Assembly: GCA_016713325.1 (NCBI GenBank)
Contig: JADJPJ010000036.1
Location: forward strand, 1 to 36,093
DNA length: 36,093 nucleotides
Reading direction: 5' to 3'
Origin: Candidatus Flexifilum affinis
GTDB taxonomy: Bacteria > Chloroflexota > Anaerolineae > Aggregatilineales > Phototrophicaceae
Both the position numbers and the translations under genes were made by a program. The notes below the pieces were generated by a model, which ran no database searches, was not told where the DNA came from, and saw only the letters and a list, made by a program, of their open reading frames with translations. The first letter of the stretch is position 1. The number at the start of each line of letters is the position of its first letter. Positions 19,174 through 27,967 of the stretch are shown one piece after another.

Positions 19174-20131
19174 TCAACCCAGCGCCGACAGCACCGCCTC
19201 GACATCGGCCAGACCGTCCTCGCCTGGATTTTCGGTGACCAGCACCACGCTGTCGGCCCCGGCTTCGGCCAGACGCTGCACGCTCGCCGCGCAGTCGCTC
19301 GCCGTGCCGACCACCGCCATCTGGTCGATCCAGTCGTCCTTCATCTCGGCCTCCAGACGGGCCACGCCGCCGTTCATGCGCATCTCGTTGACCTCGGCTT
19401 CGATGCCGAGCGCACGGGTGTAATCCTCCTGCCCGTAGACCAGCCAGGGGGCGATCCGCTTGCTCATCCTGGTCCGCGCGGCGGCGGCATCGTCGTCGAC
19501 GGCCAGCAGCGCATAGACTGTCACCCGGTGCGGCTGGGCCTTACGCCCCGCCTCCTGCTGTCCGACACGAATCTCCTGGCGCGCCCAGCGCACGTAGGCC
19601 GGCGAACTCAGCTCGGCCAGGAGCGTGCCGTCGGCGCTGCGGCCGGATACGTGGAGCGAGCGCGGCCCCCGCACGCCGAGCGTGATCGGCGGCGGCTGGA
19701 TGGGCGGAAACTCCAGCTTGACCCGGTCGAGGTGGACGTGCGAGCCGTGCATCGTCACCTCTTCGCCGGCCAGCAGACGGCGCACCGCTTCGGTCGTCTC
19801 GCCCAGCGCGGCGAGCTGCGACTTCGGGACGCCAGCGTGGCGATCTCCATGGCGGTGAAGGCCGGGTTGCGCACCACCGCCGGCATGATGCCCAGGCCGA
19901 TTTGCAGCGGATCGGTCACAGCCAGCGCCACCGCCGCAGAGGCCATGCCGCTGGCATAAAAGCAGTCTTCGACCACCCATAACTCATCCAATTTGCCCGG
20001 CGACTCTGTGCCCGGCGATGCTTTGCCCAACGCCGCCAGCCCCGCCGCCCGGCGCACATAACCGGGAAGGGCTTCCGGCGGATTCTCACGCCGGAACATG
20101 ACCCCAGGCTGTAACCGCGTGCTGATGACAT
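19174..20131 (-). pseudogene. LLM-class flavin/F420-dependent oxidoreductase, frameshifted and rearranged
   Basis: A luciferase-like TIM-barrel oxidoreductase. The ATG at 20131 has an AGGAGGTC site at the right distance. MSSARGYSLG shifts frame into GVMFRRENPPEALPGYVRRA. The next part, GLAALGKASPGTESPGK before LDELWVVEDCFYASG, contains about 11 residues more than expected, encoded by a repeat of TGCCCGGCGA. After GLGIMPAVVRNPAFTAMEIATLA comes a frameshift straight into VPKSQLAALGETTEAVRRLL; the usual 'r..pGRf..giGhG...wm...ga' segment of about 25 residues is missing. The rest is intact: ITLGVRGPRSLHVSGRSADG, GTASDCAASVQRLAEAGAD and VVLVTENPGED at the end. Family call is firm. The missing segment helps bind cofactor, so this copy may be inactive unless the gap is an assembly error. 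Confidence 0.75.
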
Positions 20132-20191
20132 CAATCGACCTCCTCATGTGTGGAACGTGCAGGGTCCATGAAATCGTATTGTTGAGCAAAC

Positions 20192-20689
20192 TCAATTTGG
20201 CGAATTGTCGAAGGCGAGCAGATAGTCCCGCTCTTCCGGGCGATGCACCTCGGCAACAGGATCTGCGGGGTAGCGCGCCAGCACCCGCCGCCAGAAGGCC
20301 AGCGCCTCGGCATTCGAGTCGACGATGGCCACTTCCCACCGTCCGGGAAACTGATCGAACGCCCAGCGCGCGGCGGTCTCCCCGACGCCCTGGCGCCGGT
20401 AGGGCGGCATGACGAAGAATTCCGACATCTCGTTCACCGGCGGGTTGTCGCCATCGGGCAGATCGAGATCGACGATGATGAATCCCGCCCACGCGCCGTC
20501 GACCCGGATCATGAAAATACGCCGGCATCCGGGTTCCCAGCAGTCGTCCAGATCGCTCTCGTCGAAGCGGCCATCCTCCTGGACGCGCCAGTCCGGTCCA
20601 AGCCGGCTGAACTCGTAGAGATAGAACTGGTACAGATTGCGCAGCAGCCGATCGTGCTCCGCTTCTGAAGCCGGAATGATCTCGACCAT
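20192..20689 (-). CDS. GNAT family N-acetyltransferase
   Basis: Intact, 165 residues from the ATG at 20689. It reads MVEIIPASEAEHDRLLRNLY, an FYLYEFSRLG segment, FMIRVDGAWAGFIIVDLD (central strands), VNEMSEFFVMPPYRRQGVGE, whose R-x-x-G-x-G/A loop binds the acetyl-CoA pyrophosphate, then AARWAFDQFPGRWEVAIVDS and NAEALAFWRRVLARY. This is the common short GNAT architecture with an unknown acceptor. Its stop is 60 bp upstream of the luciferase-like start, same strand, so the two may be cotranscribed. It is divergent from the ABC ATPase gene, with 125 bp between the starts. Confidence 0.88.
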   Translation of the reverse strand: MVEIIPASEAEHDRLLRNLYQFYLYEFSRLGPDWRVQEDGRFDESDLDDCWEPGCRRIFMIRVDGAWAGFIIVDLDLPDGDNPPVNEMSEFFVMPPYRRQGVGETAARWAFDQFPGRWEVAIVDSNAEALAFWRRVLARYPADPVAEVHRPEERDYLLAFDNSPN

Positions 20690-20814
20690 CCTGTTCCCCG
20701 CAACTCTCTATCAAAACGGACATCATACCCCAGGCTGGCCGATCGTGCTGAGCGCTTGTTGGCGCCGGTTTGCCTCTTTTCATCTCTCTCCCCATTTGCG
20801 CTACATTCAACCCC

Positions 20815-22821
20815 ATGTCTGCACTGCGCCCACTCCTCACGCTGAACCATGCCAGCAAAACCTACGGCGGCAGCCCGGCCCTGATCGACGCTTCGCTGGA
20901 GCTGCTCCCCGGAGAGGTGCACGCCCTCATGGGCGAGAACGGCGCGGGCAAGAGCACCCTGATCAAGATTCTGGCCGGGGTGATCGCGCCTGATCGCGCT
21001 GAGATCGCGGTCGAAGGCGTGCCGGTTGCCCTGCACAGCACCGCCGAGGCCTTCGCCCATGGGCTGCGCTTTATCCACCAGGAGCTGAACGTCGTGCCCG
21101 GCCTGTCGGTGGCCGAAAACATCTTCCTCAGCCACCCCTACCCGCGGCGCGCCCTGGTCCTGGTCGACTGGAAGCGGCTGAACGCCGCCGCCCGCGAAGT
21201 GCTGGCCGCCCTGCACATCGAGCACATCGACCTGCGCAGCAAGATCGCCCGACTGACCACCGGCGACCAGATGCTCGTCAAGATCGCCAGCGCCTTCGCC
21301 GGGTCGCTGCGCATGTTTCGCGAGCCGCCGGAGGGCGAACCCTTCCAGGAGGCGGCACAGGCCGGCGCGAGGGAGCTCGTCGCGAAGGTGTTCGTCATGG
21401 ACGAGCCGACGGCGGCGCTCACCGGCGCGGAGGCCGATCGGCTGTTTGCGGTGATCGCCCGGCTGAAGGCCCATGCCTGCGCCGTGCTGTACGTGACTCA
21501 CCGCCTGGACGAGGTATTCGCCATCGCCGACCGGGTGACGGTGATGCGCGACGGGCGGGTGGTGGCCGTCAGATCGATCGGCGAGACCGACAGCGCCGAC
21601 CTGATCCGCCTGATGACCGGGCGGGAGATCAGCGGCGTGTACCCTCCGAGCGAAGGGCCGGTGGGCGAGGCGGCGATCCTGCGCGTTCATGACCTCACGA
21701 CCGCCGACCTGTCCGGCGTGACGTTCGAGCTGCACGCCGGGGAGATCCTGGGCGTGGCCGGCCTGACCGGCTCCGGCCGATCCGAGCTGCTGCGGGCGCT
21801 GGTGGGGGCGGATCGGCTGACGGGGGGGTGGGTGGAGGTAGACCCTCACCCCCGGCCCCTCTCCCGCGCGGGCGGTAGAGGAGGGGGGACGCGCACCTGG
21901 CGTGGGGACAACCCCCCGTGCCCACCCGGGACGCGGGACGCCAGTGCGTCCGTGGACAACCCCTCACCCCCTGACCTCCTCTCCCACGCAAGCGGGGAGA
22001 AGGGGAACCGGTTGCGGGGGGCTGGGGATGGGGCGAATGATCCCACACATGAGAGCGTAGGGACGCGCATGGCGCGTCTGGACAACCCTACCCGACCCCC
22101 CCCACGCCGGGGAGAAGGAGGGTCGCCCGGCGCGCCGGCCCTGTTGCGTGAGGGCGGACGCGAAGGGGGGGCGGAATCGCGTCCCTACGCCACGACTCCG
22201 CAGCCGGTTCCCCCTCTCCCCGCTTGCGTGGGAGAGGGGGTCCGAGCGAGAGGGTTCTGTCCTCCGCGTCACGCCGGGGACACGGTGGACCCCACGGCCG
22301 CCTGGCAGAGCGGCATCGCCTACGTGCCGGAGGAGCGCCGGACGCAGGGGCTGATCCTCTCGCGCATGATCCGCGACAACGTCACCCTGCCGCATCTGGG
22401 CAGGTTCAGCGGCGGCGGAGTCGTGCTGCGGCCTGGGCGCGAGACGGCGGAGACGGCGCGGCTGGGCGAGTCGGTGCGGCTGAAGGCGCGCGATCCGGGG
22501 CAGACGACGCGCGAGCTGAGCGGCGGCAACCAGCAGAAGGTGCTGTTCGCCCGCGCCCTGGCCGGTGAAGCGCGCATCCTCCTGCTCGACGAGCCGACGC
22601 GCGGCGTCGACGTGGGGGCCAAATACGACATTTATGCCGTGATCCGGGCGCTGAGCGCGCGCGGCGTCGGGGTGATCCTGGCCTCGTCCGACCTGGCTGA
22701 GCTGACGGGCCTGTGCGACCGGGTGGTCGTCCTGCGCGCTCGCTGCCAGTCGGCCATCCTCGACGCCGCCGGGCTGACCCAGGATGTGCTGCTGAGCGCC
22801 TGTTACGGACAGAAAGAGTGA
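20815..22821 (+). CDS. Sugar ABC importer fused ATPase (RbsA/MglA type) with in-frame repeat insertion
   Basis: Double-NBD ATPase energising a sugar importer; 668 residues against the usual 500. The ATG at 20815 lacks a ribosome binding site; TACATT 9 bp upstream could be a -10 box, so the message may be leaderless. NBD1: Walker A GENGAGKST (about 40), RFIHQELNVVPGLSVAENIF (Q loop), degenerate signature LTTGDQ, about 25 extra residues after KIASAFAG, Walker B VFVMDEPTAAL, VTHRLDEVFAIADRVTVMRD. NBD2: GLTGSGRSELLRALVGADR (about 316), then about 145 residues of Pro/Arg/Gly-rich sequence encoded by repeats (21838-22275). Family sequence resumes with AAWQSGIAYVPEERRTQGL, LSGGNQQKVLFARAL (signature), ILLLDEPTRGVDVGAKYDIY and SSDLAELTGLCDRVVVL. 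The reading frame is open throughout. TGATG overlap with the permease gene. Confidence 0.88.
   Translation: MSALRPLLTLNHASKTYGGSPALIDASLELLPGEVHALMGENGAGKSTLIKILAGVIAPDRAEIAVEGVPVALHSTAEAFAHGLRFIHQELNVVPGLSVAENIFLSHPYPRRALVLVDWKRLNAAAREVLAALHIEHIDLRSKIARLTTGDQMLVKIASAFAGSLRMFREPPEGEPFQEAAQAGARELVAKVFVMDEPTAALTGAEADRLFAVIARLKAHACAVLYVTHRLDEVFAIADRVTVMRDGRVVAVRSIGETDSADLIRLMTGREISGVYPPSEGPVGEAAILRVHDLTTADLSGVTFELHAGEILGVAGLTGSGRSELLRALVGADRLTGGWVEVDPHPRPLSRAGGRGGGTRTWRGDNPPCPPGTRDASASVDNPSPPDLLSHASGEKGNRLRGAGDGANDPTHESVGTRMARLDNPTRPPPRRGEGGSPGAPALLREGGREGGAESRPYATTPQPVPPLPACVGEGVRARGFCPPRHAGDTVDPTAAWQSGIAYVPEERRTQGLILSRMIRDNVTLPHLGRFSGGGVVLRPGRETAETARLGESVRLKARDPGQTTRELSGGNQQKVLFARALAGEARILLLDEPTRGVDVGAKYDIYAVIRALSARGVGVILASSDLAELTGLCDRVVVLRARCQSAILDAAGLTQDVLLSACYGQKE
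21843..22240. mobile_element. MITE-like element with 43-bp inverted ends inside the ATPase gene
   Basis: Left arm 21975-22017 and right arm 22198-22240 are inverted copies matching at about 40 of 43 positions; both contain CTCTCCC-CGCAAGCGGGGAG and end in AACCGG-TGCGG. Between them lie the palindrome GTAGGGACGCGCATGGCGCG (22057-22076) and a GGACGCGA/TCGCGTCC inverted pair (22156-22184) followed by CTACG. A partial extra arm sits at 21843-21880. Related arms occur at 1662-1699 and, reversed, 3806-3852. No transposase is encoded; the insertion keeps the host frame open. Confidence 0.75.
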
Positions 22822-23791
22822 TGATGACGTTGAGCCGCCGCATCCGCAGCCTGGGCACCCTGATCGGCTTCGTGGCCGTGGTCGTCTTCTTCTGGGCCAA
22901 CCTGCCGACCACGTTTATGACCCTGCCCAACTGGCTGAACATCACCCAGCAGGTGAGCATGCTGGCCGTGGTCGCCTTCACCATGACGATTGTGATGGTT
23001 ATGGGCGACTTCGACCTGAGAGTCGGCTCAATGGCCAGCCTGGCCGGCATCGCGGCGGCGCTGCTCTTTCGCGACGGCGCGCTGGTGGCAAGCGGCGTGC
23101 TGGTGGCGCTGCTGATCGGCCTGATCGGCGGGGCGATCAACGCTTCCTGGTCAGCACCATCGGCATCCTGCCGTTCGTGGCCACCCTGGGCACGCTGACC
23201 ATGTTCAGCGGGCTGGCCTTCGTGCTCAGCGGCGGCGAGACGATCTTCGGGCGCGACATCCCGGCCGACTTCAGCAACTTCGCCCGCGGCGGCATCCCGA
23301 TCGGCATGGTGGGCGAGCGCGTCCTGCTGCTACCCAACCTGACGCTGGTGGCGGTGGCCGTGCTGGTCGCCGTCTATCTGCTGCTGGAGCAGACCACGCT
23401 GGGCCGGCGGCTCTACGCCATCGGCGGCAATGCCGAAGCGGCGCGGCTGGGCGGGGTGCGGGTGCGCCTGCTGCGGCAGATCGCCTTCATGCTGACCGGA
23501 CTGGGGGCGGCCATCGGCGGGCTGATGTACGCCAGCCGCGTCGCCTCGGCCAACCCGACACAGGGGGCCGGCCTGATGCTCGATGCCATCGCCGCCGTCT
23601 TCCTGGGCATGACCATGAGCGAAGAGGGCGAGCCGCATGTGCTGGGCACGCTGGTCGGCGTGCTGATCCTGGGCGTGCTGGACAACGGCCTGACGCAGAT
23701 GCGGGTGGACAGCTATGTTCGTGAAATTCTGATCGGCGCCATCATCGTGGCGGCGGTTTCGGTGAGCAGCCTGGAAAAACGGAGGCGATGA
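22821..23791 (+). pseudogene. Sugar ABC importer permease (RbsC family), one frameshift
   Basis: About 323 residues with eight or more hydrophobic helices. The ATG at 22821 shares its A with the ATPase stop. It reads FVAVVVFFWANLPTTFMTL, NITQQVSMLAVVAFTMTIVM and VMGDFDLRVGSMASLAGIAA (the family's 'GGiDLSvGs' motif), then VLVALLIGLIGGAINA. A one-base shift near 23143 leads to VSTIGILPFVATLGTLTMFS, LYAIGGNAEAARLGGVRV (the cytoplasmic EAA-like loop that contacts the ATPase), IAFMLTGLGAAIGGLMYASR, TQGAGLMLDAIAAVFLGMT and VGVLILGVLDNGLTQMRV. Ends at TGA 23789-23791, overlapping the kinase start. Only one permease is present, as expected for homodimeric RbsC-type importers. The single break lies in a clean region and may be an error. 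Confidence 0.88.
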
Positions 23792-25254
23792 TGATCTGGC
23801 TGGCATTGGATATCGGCACGACCGGCGTGAAAGCCGCGCTCATCCGCGTGCAGGGCGACGCGCTGCACCTCGTCCGATCGGCGGGGCACGAAATTCCGAC
23901 GGCGACCGAGGAGGGCGGTATCATTGAGCAGAGCGCCCGCGACTGGTGGGCCGCCGCCTGCGCCGCCGCGCGCGATCTCAGCCCGGTCGAAGCGGAGGCG
24001 ATCGCCATCACCGGGCAGATGCAGGACCTGATCCTGCTCGACGCCGACGGCGAGCCGATTCGCCCGGTCATCCTGTACAGCGACACACGCGCCCATGCCG
24101 AGGCCGACTGGATCAACGAGCAGATCGGCCGGGAGCGGCTGGCAGCCATCACCGGCTATGACCAGGAGGCGGGCGGGCTGCTGGCCAAACTGCGCTGGCT
24201 GATGGCGCACGACCCGACGGCGCTGAACAACGCCGCGCACCTGCTGATGGGCGGCGCGGACGTGATCGCCAACCGGCTGACCGACCACTTCGCCACCGAC
24301 CTGACGACCGCCGGGACGACCGGCCTGCTCGACCTGGAAGCGCGCGACTGGCTGCCCAGGGAAGTGCTGGAGCCGATGGGGCTGGCGCACCTGGCCCGGC
24401 TGCTGCCCGCGCTGGTCGCGGGCGGCGCGCAGATCGGCGTGGTGGGGCGGATGGGCGCGCTGGCCATGGGCGTCCGCGAGGGCATCCCGGTGCACCTTGG
24501 CCCTGGCGACGCGGGCGCGGCCACGCTCGGCATTGGCGCGGGCATGCCCGGCAAACCCTACGCCTACATCGGGGCCAGCGGCTGGGTGGGCTACACCTCG
24601 ACGCAGCGCGGTGACCCGGCCCAGGGCGTGTGGACGCTGGCCCACCCCGACCCCGGCCTGGTGATCTGCGTGGCGCCGCTGCTGACGGCCGGCGGCAACC
24701 TCGATTGGGCGCGGCAGGCCTTCGGCTTCCCCGACCATGACACGATGATCGAGACGGCGCTGGGGGCCGACCCGACCCACCTCCTCTACCTGCCATACCT
24801 CAACGGCGAGCGCTCGCCGATCAAGGACCCGTTCGCCCGTGGGGTCTTCGTCGGCCTGAATGACCGGCACACCTCGGCCGATCTGGCGCGGGCGGTGCTG
24901 GAAGGCGTGGCCTTCGCCTATCGCCACGGCGTCGACGCCCTGGTGCGCGAGCCGGTCGAGTCGCTGGCGGTGACGGGCGGCGGCGCGCGATCCGGCGGGC
25001 TGGTCGGCCTGATCGCCGACGTGACCGGTCTGCCGGTCAGCATCCCCGACGATGCAGCCAGCACCGGTCTGCGCGGGGCGGTCCTGGCCGCGCGGGTGGC
25101 CCGCGGCGAGCGCGCCGGCTGGCATCTGGCCGATGCCCCGGTGGCGGCGGCGTTCCAGCCCGACGACTCACACCAGGCGCTGTACGAGCGCAAATATGCG
25201 TGGTTCCGCGAGGCCTACCCGGCGCTTCAGGGGTTGTTCCGCAAGATGGCGTGA
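23788..25254 (+). CDS. FGGY family carbohydrate kinase (xylulokinase-like)
   Basis: Intact, 488 residues, the usual FGGY length. The ATG at 23788 overlaps the permease stop by four bases. N-terminal ALDIGTTGVKAALI is the phosphate-binding loop; AITGQMQDLILLD is the substrate loop, with Gln where xylulokinases have His. YSDTRAHAEADWI follows, then LGPGDAGAATLGIGAG with the catalytic-base Asp (about 240), and the ATP-binding LAVTGGGARSGGLVGLIAD followed by VTGLPV. It would phosphorylate the sugar or polyol brought in by the adjacent importer, trapping it in the cytosol. Xylulokinase-like is the best guess, but FGGY substrates cannot be told reliably from motifs. No isomerase or repressor gene accompanies the operon. 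Confidence 0.88.
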   Translation: MMIWLALDIGTTGVKAALIRVQGDALHLVRSAGHEIPTATEEGGIIEQSARDWWAAACAAARDLSPVEAEAIAITGQMQDLILLDADGEPIRPVILYSDTRAHAEADWINEQIGRERLAAITGYDQEAGGLLAKLRWLMAHDPTALNNAAHLLMGGADVIANRLTDHFATDLTTAGTTGLLDLEARDWLPREVLEPMGLAHLARLLPALVAGGAQIGVVGRMGALAMGVREGIPVHLGPGDAGAATLGIGAGMPGKPYAYIGASGWVGYTSTQRGDPAQGVWTLAHPDPGLVICVAPLLTAGGNLDWARQAFGFPDHDTMIETALGADPTHLLYLPYLNGERSPIKDPFARGVFVGLNDRHTSADLARAVLEGVAFAYRHGVDALVREPVESLAVTGGGARSGGLVGLIADVTGLPVSIPDDAASTGLRGAVLAARVARGERAGWHLADAPVAAAFQPDDSHQALYERKYAWFREAYPALQGLFRKMA

Positions 25255-25280
25255 GCGAACGTACCCGTTTGCCGCTTTCT

Positions 25281-25307
25281 TCACACATAAAAACATGGGC
25301 TGTGTGA
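25281..25307. promoter_or_regulatory. Inverted repeat upstream of the sensor-kinase gene
   Basis: TCACACA (25281-25287) and TGTGTGA (25301-25307) form a perfect 7-bp inverted repeat with a 13-base AT-rich spacer. It overlaps a GATAATG sequence (25306-25312) that could be a -10 box. It may be an operator for the kinase gene or a weak terminator for the kinase of the sugar operon; there is no T tract. Confidence 0.4.
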
Positions 25308-25385
25308 TAATGTAATCCTATCACCGAGCTGGTGTGGCATGCGCGGTCAGCTGTTATCTTGGTCACGGTACGTCGAGGTCCGCCA

Positions 25386-27873
25386 ATGAAAGATCAGGGT
25401 GCCATCGCTTCTGTAGGGGAGCGGATTCGCCATCTGCTTTCTTCACTGCCGGTTCCAGAAGACTCGGTAATGGCCACCATCGCCAGACGCCTGTATGCCG
25501 CCTCCCTGCTCGGCAACTGCCTGGCCCTGTTTTACGTCGGTATCTGGCTGTTCGCGCTGCCGGAATACCGATATCGTCTCGCCTACGCGATCCCGATTGT
25601 CGTGATGTTGGGTGCGGTTTTTGTCCTGACCCGCGTGGGGCGCGTGCGCACCGCTAGCCGACTCTTCCTGGCCGGCTCCTGGCTGATGATCCTCCTGGTG
25701 ACGGTGACTTCGGGCGGCACTCGCTCGCCCTTCTTCGGCTTCTTTGCCGTGTCGATCCTGGGCAGTATCATTTACTCCACCTGGCGCAGTGCCGTGGCCT
25801 ATGGGATTCTCACCGTTCTGACCGGGCTGGTCATGTTGCATCTGGGGGAAATCGGCGTGATTGCGCCACCATTCGCGACGCCCACCAGCGCCTTTCTGAC
25901 GCAAATCACCATCATCGCGTTCGTCTTCCTCGATGGCTACATCATTCTTGAAGATATGCGCCACTCGCTGCAGCAGGCGCAGCAGGCGCTGGCTGAACGA
26001 GACACGATCGAAGCGGCCTTACGCGAGAGCGAAATGCGCTTCCGCCTGATCTCCTCGGTCACTTCCGACTACAGTTTCTCTTCACGCCTGAAGGCCAACG
26101 GTGACCTCGACCACATGATGCTTTTTGGCGCGTTCGAGGCCATCACCGGCTACACGCGCGAAGAATTTCATGCCATCGGAGGCTGGCGCGCCACTCTGCA
26201 CCCGGACGATCTCGCGCAAGATGAGCGCGATATGGCGGCGCTGCGCGAAAATCGACGCGTCGTCACGGAAGTTCGCATCATCAAGAAGGGCGGCGAGGTC
26301 CGCTGGGTCATCGTCCGGGCCGACCCGATCTGGGATGCCACGACGAACCGCCTGATTGGCATCAACGGCGGCGTGGCCGACATCACCGGCCGCAAGCAGG
26401 CGGAGCAAGCGGTCCGCCGCAGCGAAGCCCACCTGCGCGCCCTCCTCGACGCCACCTCCGACGCGGCATTCCTGCTGTCGCTCGACGGCACGTTTCTGAC
26501 GCTGAATGAGACGCTCTCCCGGCCGCTGGGAAAATCTGTTGAGGAGCTGATTGGCCAGGACTGCTTCGAATTCCTCCCGGAGGCGCTGCGGGCACAGCGT
26601 CAAAGCTACTTCGATCAGGTGCTGGCGACCGCGAAACCGGCGCGCTGGGTGGACGAGTCGCGCACCGGATGGTGGGACAACAGCGTCTATCCCATCTTCG
26701 GGCCGGACGGCGCCATCGAGGCGTTCGCCATCTACAGCCGGGATATCACCGAGACGAAGGCGCTCGAAGCGGAGTTGAAGGCCTATGCCACGCAGCTTGA
26801 ACTGGTGGTCGACGAGCGGACGAACGATCTGCGCCGCGCCAAGGAGCAGCTTGAACTCGTGCTTGACAACACCACCGACGCGCTCGCTTTTGCCGATCCC
26901 AACGGTGACGTCTTGGTGACCAACCCCGCCTTTCGCGCCACGTTTGTCGACAAAGGCGCGCGCTCGATCGAGTTCATCCTCTGGTCACTGTCGGACGAAA
27001 CGCAGGTTGAGGCGGTGGGTGAAGCCCTGGTGACGGCCATGTACGATATGGCCGGTAAGCGGGTGGAAGCGCAGCTCGTCGCCAACAATGGGCAGGAGAA
27101 GGACGTCGAACTGACCTTCATCCCTGTATACCGTTATGACCATTCGAAGAACGGTGTGCTGCTGAGTGGGCATGACATCACGCAGTTGAAGGAGATCGAG
27201 CGCTTCAAGGCCCGCTTCGTCGCCGATGCCGTGCACGATCTGGCCACGCCGATCACCGGTCTGAGCACGCGCCTGTATCTCCTGAAGCGGACGCCGGAAA
27301 AAGTGGTCGAACACGTCGCGGCGTTGGAAAACCAGGTGAGGCACCTGCGCAGTCTGCTCGACGATCTGCGAACCCTCTCGCAGCTCGATCGCGGTCTGGC
27401 GCAGCTCAACCCTGAGCGCTGCAACCTCAATATGCTGGTCCGGCAGGTATTCGATACCTACGAGCCGGTGGCATTGGACAAGCAGCAGACGCTCGTGCTG
27501 CGGATGGCGCCGAATCTGCCCGAGTCGCTTATGGATGTCCGCCGTATGGAACGCGTGCTGGTCAACCTCGTCTCCAACGCCATCAACTATTCGCCGGAAG
27601 GCCGGGAGACCCTCATTGAGACGGCGGTCGAGGAGGGATCGGTCGTCCTGCGCGTCATCGATCAGGGGATCGGCATGCATGCCGACGAACTGCCGCACAT
27701 CTACGATCGCTTCTTCCGCAGCGCTGAGGCGCGCGCCCGCGTTTCGAGCGGCACCGGCCTGGGGCTGCCGATCGTCAAGGAGATCGTCGACCTGCACGGC
27801 GGAGCGATTGACGTGATCAGCACGCCGGGCCAGGGGGACCACCTTCGCGATTCGTCTGCCACTGACCGGCTGA
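25386..27873 (+). CDS. Membrane sensor histidine kinase with three PAS domains (one base off at the end)
   Basis: About 829 residues. The ATG at 25386 follows GAGG; earlier in-frame starts are non-ATG-like or unsupported. Five to six hydrophobic helices occupy about 36-190 (LYAASLLGNCLALFYVGIWL through TIIAFVFLDGYIILED). PAS1 starts MRFRLISSVTSDYSFSSRL and ends GVADITGRKQAE. PAS2 (HLRALLDATSDAAFLLSLDG) ends IYSRDITETKALE; a coiled coil and PAS3 (LELVLDNTTDALAFADPNG) follow. HisKA is FVADAVHDLATPITGLSTRL with His about 616, a HDLxTP variant of the usual HELRTP. HATPase has NLVSNAINYSPEG, VIDQGIGM and GTGLGLPIVKEIV. A single extra G in the GGGGG run near 27832 breaks the last dozen codons; removing it gives TTFAIRLPLTG and TGA 27871-27873. 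The next gene encodes a NarL-type regulator, the likely partner. Confidence 0.9.
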
Positions 27874-27878
27874 GCAGC

Positions 27879-27939
27879 CATCGGCGCATCGGCGCATCGG
27901 CGTGCGGCATTCGTTGGTTAAAGGCATTCGTTGGTAAAA
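27879..27939. repeat. Tandem repeats between kinase and regulator genes
   Basis: CATCGGCG is repeated three times exactly (27879-27902). Then a 17-bp unit, GGCATTCGTTGGTTAAA, occurs twice back to back (27906-27922 and 27923-27939) with one mismatch. The second copy ends 28 bp before the regulator ATG. Confidence 0.85.
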
Positions 27940-27967
27940 TGGGTGGTGTTCCCGAGGCAGGGGCGCC

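Noticed and set aside
20509..21849. Minus-strand open frame of 446 codons
   Set aside because: It is antisense to the clearly coding ABC ATPase and GNAT genes and its composition (His/Gln/Gly/Arg) is that of a GC-skewed shadow frame.
23713..25125. Minus-strand open frame of 470 codons
   Set aside because: Antisense to the intact FGGY kinase, whose motifs are unambiguous; shadow frame of high-GC codon use.
26985..27881. Minus-strand open frame of 298 codons
   Set aside because: Antisense to the kinase domains of the three-PAS sensor kinase; no motif of its own.
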